DNA from: Candidatus Caenarcanales bacterium
GTDB lineage: Bacteria; Cyanobacteriota; Vampirovibrionia; LMEP-6097
Reading direction: 5' to 3'
Assembly: GCA_021299565.1 (NCBI GenBank)
Contig: JAJTHA010000202.1
Coordinates: 1-5,726, forward strand
DNA length: 5,726 bases
Both the position numbers and the translations under genes were made by a program. The notes under the pieces are model-generated. The model was not told the DNA's origin. It ran no database searches and was given only the letters and a program-made list of their open reading frames with translations. Shown here piece by piece: positions 1-5,726 of the stretch. Position 1 is the stretch's first letter; every line of letters starts with the position of its first letter.

Positions 1-151
1 AGGACAACTAGAGACAAAATTCAAAACACAACCAAAACTTTTAATTGAAAAGTTACAAGCTGAAGCTCTAAAACGATCTAACGAACTTTTATTATTCCTC
101 AAAGAAAAGTTAGGAATAACTCCTAAATATAGTAACGAGCCTAAATCTTAA
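1..151 (+). CDS. C-terminal end of an unrecognised protein (5' truncated)
   Basis: An open frame runs from the window edge (first full codon at base 2) to a TAA at 149-151, giving the last 49 residues of a protein. The tail is rich in Lys, Glu and Leu and looks helical in its middle part (LLIEKLQAEALKRSNELLLF). It ends in a polar, probably disordered tail finishing in NEPKS. No diagnostic motif is visible and I do not recognise the family. The gene runs in the same direction as lysS and stops 45 bp before it. The lysS start has its own possible -10 box, so co-transcription is possible but not required. That the frame is coding is supported by its A-rich codon use, which matches the neighbouring genes, but the fragment is short. 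Confidence 0.6.
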   Translation, partial: GQLETKFKTQPKLLIEKLQAEALKRSNELLLFLKEKLGITPKYSNEPKS

Positions 152-183
152 ACAAGCTAGATTATTCAAAATCAATCAACTGC

Positions 184-196
184 TATCATAATATCT
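184..196 (+). promoter_or_regulatory. possible -10 box immediately upstream of lysS
   Basis: The hexamer TATCAT (184-189) ends 7 nt before the lysS ATG; an overlapping CATAAT (187-192) ends 4 nt before it. Transcription from the first would begin at or next to the A of the start codon, leaving a leaderless mRNA. No Shine-Dalgarno-like purine run lies upstream of the ATG. No good -35 is visible (TTATTC at 162-167 is weak and too far), so this is tentative. The same arrangement recurs at other starts in the window. Confidence 0.35.
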
Positions 197-1627
197 ATGG
201 TCACAGAAACGCACGGACAAGAAATCAGTCATTTACAAGCAGAAAGACTTCGCAAATTAAATGATCTAAAAGCTATGGGAATTAACCCATATCCATATAA
301 TTTCAAACGTTCAGATCTTTGTGCAGAACTTCAAGACAAATATAAAGATCTAGCAAACGAAGAGCGCACCGAGGATACGGTAATAGTCGCTGGCAGAGTG
401 CACAACCAAAGAAATGATTGGATGTTTATTGATCTTCACGATGTTTCAGGACGCATACAACTTTTTTCTGATGCAAAATCCAGACCTGAATATCTTCAAA
501 ATTTCTTACCACTACTCGACAAAGGGGACATCATCGGCGCCAAAGGCAAAATCAGAAGAACCCCAAGAGGCGAATTGACTATAGACATTGAAGAAGTTAC
601 TCTTCTCTCCAAAACCTTACAACCGCTTCCGGAAATCATTGAAGGCAAAAACCGCAGGCTAGGTATAACCGACGTAGAGACTAGATATAGACAGCGTTAC
701 ATTGACTTAATAGTAAATCCTCAATCCAAAGAAAACCTCAAACGAAGAGCAATTCTTGTAAGAGAGATCAGAAGATTTCTTGATGATCAAGATTTTGTAG
801 AGATTGAAACTCCAATTCTTAACACAGAAGCAGGTGGTGCTGCGGCTAGACCGTTTATCACTCACCACAACGCTCTTGATATGGGTCTATATTTGCGCAT
901 TGCAACAGAGTTGCATCTCAAAAGACTTGCTGTAGGTGGATTTGAGAGAGTTTATGAGATCGGCAGAATATTTCGCAATGAAGGAATTAGCATCAAACAC
1001 AATCCAGAATTCACTTCTATAGAAGTTTACTGGGCTTATACTGACCTTTACGACATGATGGAATTAACCGAAAATCTCATCAAACATGTTTGTCATAAAG
1101 TAACTAATGGTCTTGTGATTAATTATCAAGGTACTGAAATCGATTTTTCTAAGCCGTTTAGAAGAGTGACTATGCAAGATCTTGTTAAAGAAGTCACTGG
1201 TAAAGATCTTACAGGTAAAGCTCTCAATGAAGCTTTTGAACAGCATTGTGAAGCAACATTGATACAGCCAACTTTTGTTTATGACTATCCAGTAGAAATT
1301 TCTCCACTCGCTAAAAAACATAGAGACAAAGAAGGTTTTGTCGAGAGATTTGAATTGTTTATTTATGGCAGGGAAACAGCAAATGCTTTTAGTGAATTAA
1401 CTGACCCAATTGATCAAAAACAAAGATTCTTGGACCAAGTCCAAGAAAGAGTGGGTGGAGATGATGAAGCTCATGTCATGGACGAAGATTTTGTCACCGC
1501 TCTTGAGTATGGCTTACCGCCTACATCAGGTATGGGTCTTGGCATTGATAGATTTGCAATGATACTTACCGACTCTGCTTCAATAAGAGACGTGATTGCG
1601 TTTCCAACGATGAAAAAATTAAACTAA
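197..1627 (+). CDS. lysS: lysyl-tRNA synthetase, class II (LysRS)
   Basis: Cytoplasmic enzyme that activates lysine with ATP and loads it onto tRNA-Lys. The 476 residues cover the full class II LysRS layout. An N-terminal helical segment comes first (about 1-55), then an OB-fold anticodon-binding domain (about 60-140, with VAGRVHNQRND and VSGRIQLF), then the catalytic core. Motif 1 lies around 193-212 (FLDDQDFVEIETPILNTEAG). Motif 2 lies around 250-280 (FERVYEIGRIFRNEG, then HNPEFTSIEVYWAY). Motif 3 is GMGLGIDRF at 445-453 near the C-terminus. PVEISPLAK (365-373) is also typical of the family. The protein is somewhat shorter than the 505-residue E. coli enzyme but lacks no motif I can see. 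The start is well bounded: an in-frame TAG lies at 158-160 and no other ATG, GTG or TTG start follows before 197. There is no Shine-Dalgarno sequence. The 3' end overlaps the convergent TPR gene by 9 bp. Confidence 0.97.
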   Translation: MVTETHGQEISHLQAERLRKLNDLKAMGINPYPYNFKRSDLCAELQDKYKDLANEERTEDTVIVAGRVHNQRNDWMFIDLHDVSGRIQLFSDAKSRPEYLQNFLPLLDKGDIIGAKGKIRRTPRGELTIDIEEVTLLSKTLQPLPEIIEGKNRRLGITDVETRYRQRYIDLIVNPQSKENLKRRAILVREIRRFLDDQDFVEIETPILNTEAGGAAARPFITHHNALDMGLYLRIATELHLKRLAVGGFERVYEIGRIFRNEGISIKHNPEFTSIEVYWAYTDLYDMMELTENLIKHVCHKVTNGLVINYQGTEIDFSKPFRRVTMQDLVKEVTGKDLTGKALNEAFEQHCEATLIQPTFVYDYPVEISPLAKKHRDKEGFVERFELFIYGRETANAFSELTDPIDQKQRFLDQVQERVGGDDEAHVMDEDFVTALEYGLPPTSGMGLGIDRFAMILTDSASIRDVIAFPTMKKLN

Positions 1628-2530
1628 TTGCGGTTCTTTACTATCATCGTAAACAACTAGTTGATAAACTCGTTCAAAAACTCTAACAGCAAAACTTGTA
1701 AGCTTGTGGTGCACAAGCTCTATACCAAGCTTGTTTAATCTATCTAGATTATTGAAATTTTTTTCAAAGACTTTGCGCATTAATTTTTCAAAATTTATGT
1801 CAGGTTCAAAGCCGGTCTCAGACGACTCGCTATCTATTTCATGAGGCAGTTCTTGCTCGTAAATCGCTCTTGAGTTTTTGGAGCTTTTAGCAAACTCAAT
1901 AACGCTTTTAGGATTGATGGTAGTTGCTGTGGTTTTGAAAACTCTATAATCAATGAGCTTTTCTAATGCATCTTGATAAGCACTGATCAAAATACTATTG
2001 GTGCTTTCTGCTGAATTCGTATCTTGATCTTGCAAATATGCTTCATTCCAAAAATAAATAGCATCTTCAAATTTACCGATTGCTTCATAGTTTTTGGCAA
2101 GCCCTAAATAAAACGGCGCCTTATAAGTCACCAGCTCCAAACCTTTGTGATAAGCCTGTTCTGAGCGAAGATACTCGCCTTGCATTCTAAAAACATAAGC
2201 CAAATTAAAATACGCGGAAGGATCAAGAAGATCAATAGCTAGAATTTTGTCGATTGCTTTTTGAGCATCTTTATAATCTTGTTTTTCTAAACTTTGAGTT
2301 AGCCTTTGATAATGCTCCCATTTGCGTATAAATAATTTAAATAGTTTGTATTCTTCGCAATTCTCTTCTTTTACTAGAGCTCGCATTGCATCAACTGTGA
2401 TATCCCAATTGAAACCTAGTTGTTCAAGTTTTTTTTGTTCATGTTCAAAATACGGCACAAGTTCTGGCAGATGATAAAACTCAGCCTCGAATGGATCCAA
2501 CTCCAATAAAAGGTATTTTTTCTTAAACAC
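1619..2530 (-). CDS. TPR-repeat protein of unknown function
   Basis: A 303-residue protein with no signal peptide or membrane segment, so probably cytoplasmic. The centre carries about three tetratricopeptide-like repeats. They lie at about 72-102 (ending AQKAIDKILAIDLLDP), 106-135 (AYFNLAYVFRMQGEYLRSEQ, ending near GLELV) and 139-170 (YLGLAKNYEAIGKFEDAIYF). Each shows the spaced small and aromatic residues of paired TPR helices. These repeats normally form a superhelical protein-binding surface, so an adaptor or scaffold role is likely, but no partner is indicated. An acidic linker (about 228-245) separates them from a helical C-terminal region (about 247-295). The start is GTG at 2530-2528: an in-frame TAA at 2539-2537 blocks extension, and a promoter-like pair sits at the right distance. 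The gene is divergent from accDA across 241 bp and convergent with lysS. I do not recognise a named family. Confidence 0.85.
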   Translation of the reverse strand: MFKKKYLLLELDPFEAEFYHLPELVPYFEHEQKKLEQLGFNWDITVDAMRALVKEENCEEYKLFKLFIRKWEHYQRLTQSLEKQDYKDAQKAIDKILAIDLLDPSAYFNLAYVFRMQGEYLRSEQAYHKGLELVTYKAPFYLGLAKNYEAIGKFEDAIYFWNEAYLQDQDTNSAESTNSILISAYQDALEKLIDYRVFKTTATTINPKSVIEFAKSSKNSRAIYEQELPHEIDSESSETGFEPDINFEKLMRKVFEKNFNNLDRLNKLGIELVHHKLTSFAVRVFERVYQLVVYDDSKEPQLV

Positions 2531-2538
2531 CTTTTTTT

Positions 2539-2567
2539 ATTCTTACTTGGATTTGGGTTTTAAGCAA
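2539..2567 (-). promoter_or_regulatory. putative promoter of the TPR gene
   Basis: Read on the minus strand, TTGCTT (2567-2562) and AAGAAT (2544-2539) are separated by exactly 17 bp, the preferred spacing for the main sigma factor. The -10-like hexamer ends 8 nt before the GTG start. Transcription would start at or next to the first codon, implying a leaderless or nearly leaderless mRNA. The -10 match is imperfect. The 8-nt gap is the same as at accDA. Confidence 0.45.
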
Positions 2568-2599
2568 GGAAATGCTGATCACTTAGTTGATTATTGACA

Positions 2600-2678
2600 C
2601 CGCTCCGCTGGGCTCAGCCAGCACAATTAGCTGGCGAGCACTCGCTAATTGTGTGTCTTCGCCTATTCGCTTCGCTTG
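2600..2678. repeat. G+C-rich block with nested inverted repeats
   Basis: This block stands out from the AT-rich surroundings (18 of 23 bases are G or C at 2600-2622). It contains a perfect 10-bp inverted repeat, CACAATTAGC (2622-2631) and GCTAATTGTG (2644-2653), around a 12-nt loop. Inside the loop region, GCGAG (2634-2638) faces CTCGC (2641-2645). Upstream, GCTGG (2607-2611) can pair with CCAGC (2618-2622), and the same CCAGC could instead pair with a second GCTGG at 2630-2634. TTCGC/TCGCTT direct repeats follow at 2658-2677. Because it lies between divergent genes, it cannot be the terminator of either neighbour. It resembles REP-type intergenic repeats or a small non-autonomous element remnant, or it could be a regulatory site. 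Confidence 0.55.
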
Positions 2679-2733
2679 ATTTCTACTCTTGAAGGCAAAA
2701 TTTACTGAAAACCCCTAAATTTACAAGAAAGAC

Positions 2734-2763
2734 TTGCCAAATATGTATTGACTATAGTATAAT
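2734..2763 (+). promoter_or_regulatory. promoter of accDA
   Basis: TTGCCA (2734-2739) and a perfect TATAAT (2758-2763) are separated by 18 bp, a good match to the housekeeping sigma-70-type consensus. The -10 box ends 8 nt before the ATG at 2772. The transcript should therefore begin at or beside the start codon and lack a 5' leader. No ribosome-binding site is present between the box and the ATG. Confidence 0.7.
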
Positions 2764-2771
2764 ATTGAATT

Positions 2772-4703
2772 ATGGGTTTAAGAGATTTTTTTAAAGCGGT
2801 TAGAGAGAGAAAACAAGCCGCCTCTCAGTCTTTAGTTAATGCAAACAACCTTTCTGACGAAGAGATTGCAGCCAATTGGGTCAAATGCAAAGCCTGCAAC
2901 ACTACTATATATAAATCTGATTATTGCAAAAACCTTAACATCTGCAACGAATGTGGATACCACGGCAGGATCAATATTGACGAAAGAATAGAAATTTTAC
3001 TTGATCCAAATACCCTCAAAGAACAAGACAAAGACCTTAAGCCTAAAGACCCCCTAAATTTTAACGACGGCAGACCTTACCCTGAAGTGGTGGCAAAAGC
3101 TCAAGCCAAAACAGGTTATCAAGAAGCATTAGTTACTGGTAAGGCGCAAATGAATGGCATCAATGTTGCTATTGCAATTATGAATTTTGATTTCCTTGGT
3201 GGCAGCATGGGTAGCGTAGTTGGAGAAAAATTCACTAGATTAATCGAAACTGCTATCAAAGAAAAACTACCCGTGATATCCGTCGCTTGTTCTGGGGGTG
3301 CCAGAATGCACGAAGGTATTTTGAGCTTGATGCAAATGGCAAAAACTAGCATTGCTTTAGAAAAACTTTCAAAAGCAGGTTTACTGTATATATCAATTCT
3401 GACCGATCCAACTTATGGTGGTGTGTCAGCAAGCTTTGCAACTTTGGGAGACCTGATCATCGCAGAACCTGGCGCTAGAGTGGGTTTTGCGGGACGCAGG
3501 GTAATTGAAGAAACCGTAAGAGAAAAACTACCTGAGGATTTCCAAACAGCAGAATATTTGCTTGAGCATGGACAAATAGATCTCATTATAGACAGACGTG
3601 AAATGAAATCTACTCTTGTTGGAATTTTACAAGCGCATAATTATTTACCAAAAAATTTCAAAGCACCAAATTCAGCTAGTGCTCTAATCACAAACAACAA
3701 AATCGCTGTAGAACAACCTCGCAAAGAGATTGCTCTTGATTTTGAAAAACCACTTGTAAAAATCCAAGAAGAAATTAAAACTCTTGAGAAAAAAGCAGAT
3801 AAAGCAAGTGATATCAATTTGATCAATAAGCTTAAAGAACAATACAAAATTGTCGAAAGAAGTATCTACCAAAACCTTACAGCAATTGACATTACCAGAA
3901 TTGCTCGTCACCCCAATAGACCGAACTGCGAAGATACTTTAAACATGCTTTGCGGTAACAAATGGATGGAATTGCATGGTGATAGAGCTGGTGCAGATGA
4001 CCAGGCTATTTTGACTGCGCTTGCAGAAATCGATGGCAAGGCTTTTATTGCAATCGGTACCCGCAAAGGTAGAAGTATCAAAGAAAATCAAGAACGTAAT
4101 TTTGGTATGCCGCAACCTGAGGGCTACAGAAAAGCAAAAAGATTTTTTGAATACGCTAACAAATTTAATTTACCTATTATCACTTTCATTGATACCCCAG
4201 GAGCTTATCCAGGATTAAGCGCAGAAGCTAATGGTCAATCTATCGCCATTGCCGAAAACCTAAAATCTCTTGCTTCTTTGAGAGTGCCGGTTATCGCAAT
4301 AGTTACCGGTGAAGGCGGCTCAGGAGGAGCTCTTGCTATTGGTGTTGCCAATAAAGTAATGATGATGGAAAACTCTATTTATTCTGTAATCAGTCCAGAG
4401 GGTTGCGCAGCAATTTTGTGGCGCACTAGAGATAAAGCAGCTGAAGCTGCTGAGGCACTCAAAGTCACTTCTAGTGAGCTTAAAAAATTAAATGTAATCG
4501 ATGAAATTATTGCTGAGCCTCTTGGCGGAGCGCATAAGGACTGGATTACAACGGCTACCAATATGGAAGAAGCTATTATCAGATCCCTGAGAGAACTAAG
4601 TAACAAATCACCAGAGGCTCTCTATCAAGAAAGAGTTGAGAAATTCTACGCTTATGGGCAATTTGAAGAAGCTAAACAACAAGCTAAAATAACTAATAAG
4701 TAA
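2772..4703 (+). CDS. accDA: acetyl-CoA carboxylase carboxyltransferase, fused beta-alpha (AccD-AccA)
   Basis: Cytoplasmic enzyme that moves the carboxyl group from carboxybiotin on AccB to acetyl-CoA, making malonyl-CoA for fatty-acid synthesis. Residues 1 to about 315 are the beta subunit, AccD. Its zinc ribbon has C39, C42, C58 and C61 in the usual C-x2-C-x15-C-x2-C spacing, followed by the crotonase-fold core with SGGARMHEG (174-182) and YGGVSASFATLGD (215-227). Residues from about 322 to 643 are the alpha subunit, AccA. It begins at the typical LDFEKPLVKIQEEI, followed by a helical region, then HPNRP (380-384), IDTPGAYPG (473-481) and EGGSGGALAIG (514-524). Each half is close to the length of its free-standing E. 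coli counterpart, so both domains look complete, with almost no linker (about 300-321). No in-frame ATG lies between M278 and M392, so AccA is not made separately from a standard start. The in-frame TGA at 2766-2768 fixes the ATG at 2772. The stop overlaps the next start as TAATG. Confidence 0.96.
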   Translation: MGLRDFFKAVRERKQAASQSLVNANNLSDEEIAANWVKCKACNTTIYKSDYCKNLNICNECGYHGRINIDERIEILLDPNTLKEQDKDLKPKDPLNFNDGRPYPEVVAKAQAKTGYQEALVTGKAQMNGINVAIAIMNFDFLGGSMGSVVGEKFTRLIETAIKEKLPVISVACSGGARMHEGILSLMQMAKTSIALEKLSKAGLLYISILTDPTYGGVSASFATLGDLIIAEPGARVGFAGRRVIEETVREKLPEDFQTAEYLLEHGQIDLIIDRREMKSTLVGILQAHNYLPKNFKAPNSASALITNNKIAVEQPRKEIALDFEKPLVKIQEEIKTLEKKADKASDINLINKLKEQYKIVERSIYQNLTAIDITRIARHPNRPNCEDTLNMLCGNKWMELHGDRAGADDQAILTALAEIDGKAFIAIGTRKGRSIKENQERNFGMPQPEGYRKAKRFFEYANKFNLPIITFIDTPGAYPGLSAEANGQSIAIAENLKSLASLRVPVIAIVTGEGGSGGALAIGVANKVMMMENSIYSVISPEGCAAILWRTRDKAAEAAEALKVTSSELKKLNVIDEIIAEPLGGAHKDWITTATNMEEAIIRSLRELSNKSPEALYQERVEKFYAYGQFEEAKQQAKITNK

Positions 4704-5482
4704 TGAAGCGACAACTTAGTTTTTTTGTTTTGATTTTAGTATTTTTTGCCAGCTTAAAGCTAAGCGCAAAAGCGCCTGTTATAGAAATTGCGAAGAAACA
4801 AGAACAAGCCAACAAAGAAGCTCGCGAAAAACAAAAAAAATTAGAGCAAAAGCAAAAAGAAGAAAAAGAAAACAAACAAAAAGAATTAGAGAAGCAACTC
4901 AAAAAAGACAAAAAACAATTCAAGAAGGTCAAACCCAGTAAAAATGAGCTTTTGGGAGACAGTGATGCGCAAATACCAAGAACATTTTTTGACACTCAAA
5001 TAGATGACTTAATTCACAAAAATCTTGGCTCTCATTTCAGAAGGACAAATGTTTTTGATTTGTACCCCAATGAAATTCCCGCAGAAGAAATGGAAGGATT
5101 GAATTACAAAGATCAAGTTGAATTGATGACTTATTACAATTATGCTAGGCGAGATCTCGAGAAAATCTGCGGGTCTAAATTATTACGAGTGATTAAAATA
5201 GATTTTGATCTAGATAGCAAAATCGATACAGCTTTAATTGTCTATAATCTCAAAAAAGAAGAAAATTATTTGGTGATTATTTCTGGTAAGGAAATTGTTT
5301 ATCAAGAAAAATTCAAAGCTGATTTTATTGAAAAAGTTAACGAGGGCAAATATCCCACTACCGTCATTGTCGGCAAAAACCGTCAAAACATCTCAAGCCC
5401 CGCTATTCGCCTCGTGGGTTTTGATTGCGAGCCTAAGATACTTTATTACAACAAGACTGAGAAGAAATTTGTGGTGATTTAG
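4703..5482 (+). CDS. exported coiled-coil protein with a DxDxDxxxD motif, function unknown
   Basis: A 259-residue protein that I cannot assign to a named family. The N-terminus looks like a Sec signal peptide: MKRQ, a hydrophobic stretch (about 5-20), then LSAKA (20-24), with cleavage likely after A22 or A24. No lipobox Cys is present. Residues about 28-78 are almost entirely Lys, Glu, Gln and Ala and should form a charged helix or coiled coil. The C-terminal part (about 158-259) alternates beta-like strands. It contains D167, D169, D171 and D175 in an EF-hand/FG-GAP-like DxDxDxxxD pattern (IDFDLDSKIDTALIVYN), which suggests, but does not prove, calcium binding. Cysteines occur at 156 and 242. 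The ATG overlaps the accDA stop by one base, there is no Shine-Dalgarno sequence, and no separate promoter is obvious. Translation is probably coupled to accDA. It is likely periplasmic or surface-exposed, which is unrelated to AccDA's cytoplasmic role. Confidence 0.85.
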   Translation: MKRQLSFFVLILVFFASLKLSAKAPVIEIAKKQEQANKEAREKQKKLEQKQKEEKENKQKELEKQLKKDKKQFKKVKPSKNELLGDSDAQIPRTFFDTQIDDLIHKNLGSHFRRTNVFDLYPNEIPAEEMEGLNYKDQVELMTYYNYARRDLEKICGSKLLRVIKIDFDLDSKIDTALIVYNLKKEENYLVIISGKEIVYQEKFKADFIEKVNEGKYPTTVIVGKNRQNISSPAIRLVGFDCEPKILYYNKTEKKFVVI

Positions 5483-5488
5483 GAAAAC

Positions 5489-5528
5489 GTAATTTTACCC
5501 TGGGTGTGGTAATTTTACCCCATGGGTG
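5489..5528. repeat. two tandem 20-bp repeat units with internal dyads
   Basis: The two units are GTAATTTTACCCTGGGTGTG (5489-5508) and GTAATTTTACCCCATGGGTG (5509-5528). The first 12 bases are identical and both units contain GGGTG. A weak third copy starts at 5529 (ACAATGTTAC, 7 of 10 matching). Each unit has dyad symmetry: GGTAA-TT-TTACC at 5508-5519, ACCC-T-GGGT at 5497-5505, and the palindrome CCCATGGG at 5519-5526. The repeats lie just after a stop codon and about 80 bp before the next gene. They could be paired operator sites for that gene. Alternatively, they could be the end of a lost insertion sequence: the reverse strand, with repeated GGGTAAAATTAC and ACATTGTCAC, recalls the multiply repeated ends of IS21-family elements. 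That likeness is from memory only. Confidence 0.6.
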
Positions 5529-5560
5529 ACAATGTTACGAAAATCAGGTTATTTACTCGA

Positions 5561-5576
5561 AATTACAGGAGTAATT
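5561..5576. repeat. small inverted repeat upstream of the last gene
   Basis: AATTAC (5561-5566) and GTAATT (5571-5576) form a perfect 6-bp inverted repeat around AGGA. The arms echo the GTAATT core of the 20-bp repeats just upstream, so it may be a further half-site of the same binding protein. It is AT-rich and has no T-run after it, so it is a weak candidate for a terminator. Confidence 0.35.
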
Positions 5577-5593
5577 ATTGAAGCCGAATATGT

Positions 5594-5604
5594 CATAATA
5601 TACT
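5594..5604 (+). promoter_or_regulatory. possible -10 region of the truncated last gene
   Basis: CATAAT (5594-5599) ends 8 nt before the GTG at 5608, the same gap as at accDA and the TPR gene. An overlapping TATACT (5599-5604) ends 3 nt before it, which would place the transcript start inside the gene. No strong -35 is visible at the right distance (GTAATT at 5571-5576 gives 17 bp but is a poor match). If used, the mRNA would again be leaderless or nearly so. Confidence 0.3.
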
Positions 5605-5607
5605 ATC

Positions 5608-5726
5608 GTGATTGATATTAGAGAACAAGCACAAGGAATTCAAAAGCTAGTTATAGTTTCTCGTCAAATTTCTCCTGAAATTTTAACAAAGGCCTCGGAT
5701 TTAGGTAATGCTGTCAATGCCCGAGC
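5608..5726 (+). CDS. N-terminal part of an unrecognised protein (3' truncated)
   Basis: An open frame starts with GTG and runs to the window edge, encoding 39 residues that begin MIDIREQAQGIQKLVIVSRQ. An in-frame TAA at 5596-5598 closes the frame upstream and no other standard start lies between, so GTG at 5608 is the likely start. No Shine-Dalgarno sequence is present. The segment looks like a soluble mixed helix with no signal peptide and no recognisable motif. It is separated from the preceding gene by 125 bp containing repeats and a possible -10 box, so it is probably a separate transcription unit. The frame being coding is plausible but rests on a short fragment. Confidence 0.55.
   Translation, partial: MIDIREQAQGIQKLVIVSRQISPEILTKASDLGNAVNAR

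Noticed and set aside
2594..2599. Consensus TTGACA as a -35 element
   Set aside because: There is no -10-like hexamer 16-18 bp downstream; that position falls in the G+C-rich block.
2622..2653. Hairpin considered as a rho-independent terminator
   Set aside because: Both neighbouring genes start on either side and transcribe away from it, and no T-run follows the stem on either strand.
2748..2753. TTGACT considered as the accDA -35 box
   Set aside because: It lies only 4 bp before TATAAT; TTGCCA at 2734-2739 has the correct 18-bp spacing.
3690..3750. Possible separate start for AccA inside accDA
   Set aside because: No in-frame ATG is found between residues 278 and 392 and no ribosome-binding site is visible, so AccA is read as part of the fusion.
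3641..3911. Antisense open frames across the AccD-AccA junction
   Set aside because: They lie opposite a strongly conserved coding region, have no recognisable motif, and their hydrophobic composition is the complement of Lys/Glu-rich codons.
4693..4995. Antisense open frame rich in Phe, Ser and Cys
   Set aside because: It is the reverse-strand shadow of the Lys/Glu/Gln-rich coiled-coil segment; its low-complexity composition is explained by that, and it has no support of its own.
5489..5528. Tandem repeats considered as a CRISPR array
   Set aside because: The units are adjacent 20-mers with no unique spacers, there are only two good copies, and no cas genes are present.

Overview
The window is a compact stretch of a low-G+C bacterial chromosome. 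It has two complete housekeeping genes (lysyl-tRNA synthetase and a fused carboxyltransferase of acetyl-CoA carboxylase), two complete genes of unknown precise function, and a truncated gene at each end. The lineage cannot be named from the sequence. The evidence points to a bacterium with AT-rich codon use, bacterial-type (AccA/AccD) fatty-acid synthesis, at least one exported protein, and starts that lack Shine-Dalgarno sequences. Several starts sit only 7-8 nt downstream of a -10-like hexamer, as in leaderless transcription.

Layout: the 3' end of an unrecognised + strand gene (1-151) is followed by lysS (197-1627, +). A TPR-repeat gene (1619-2530, -) converges on lysS and overlaps it by 9 bp, so the two stop codons interlock. 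A 241-bp divergent intergenic region (2531-2771) follows. It holds a promoter on each side and, between them, a G+C-rich block with nested inverted repeats. Then comes the fused accD-accA gene (2772-4703, +). It overlaps by one base (TAATG) an exported coiled-coil protein with a DxDxDxxxD motif (4703-5482, +). The last intergenic stretch (5483-5607) carries two 20-bp tandem repeat units and a small hairpin, and ends at the GTG of a truncated gene (5608-5726, +).

Functionally, lysS supplies charged tRNA-Lys, and AccDA makes malonyl-CoA for fatty-acid synthesis together with biotin carboxylase and biotin carrier subunits that lie outside the window. The exported protein probably shares the accDA transcript, but its role is unknown. 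The points most worth a second look are the complete AccD-AccA fusion with no internal start, the recurring promoter-on-start architecture, the G+C-rich inverted-repeat block between two divergent promoters, and the 20-bp repeat pair at 5489-5528. I see no convincing evidence of a wholly new multi-gene system in this window.
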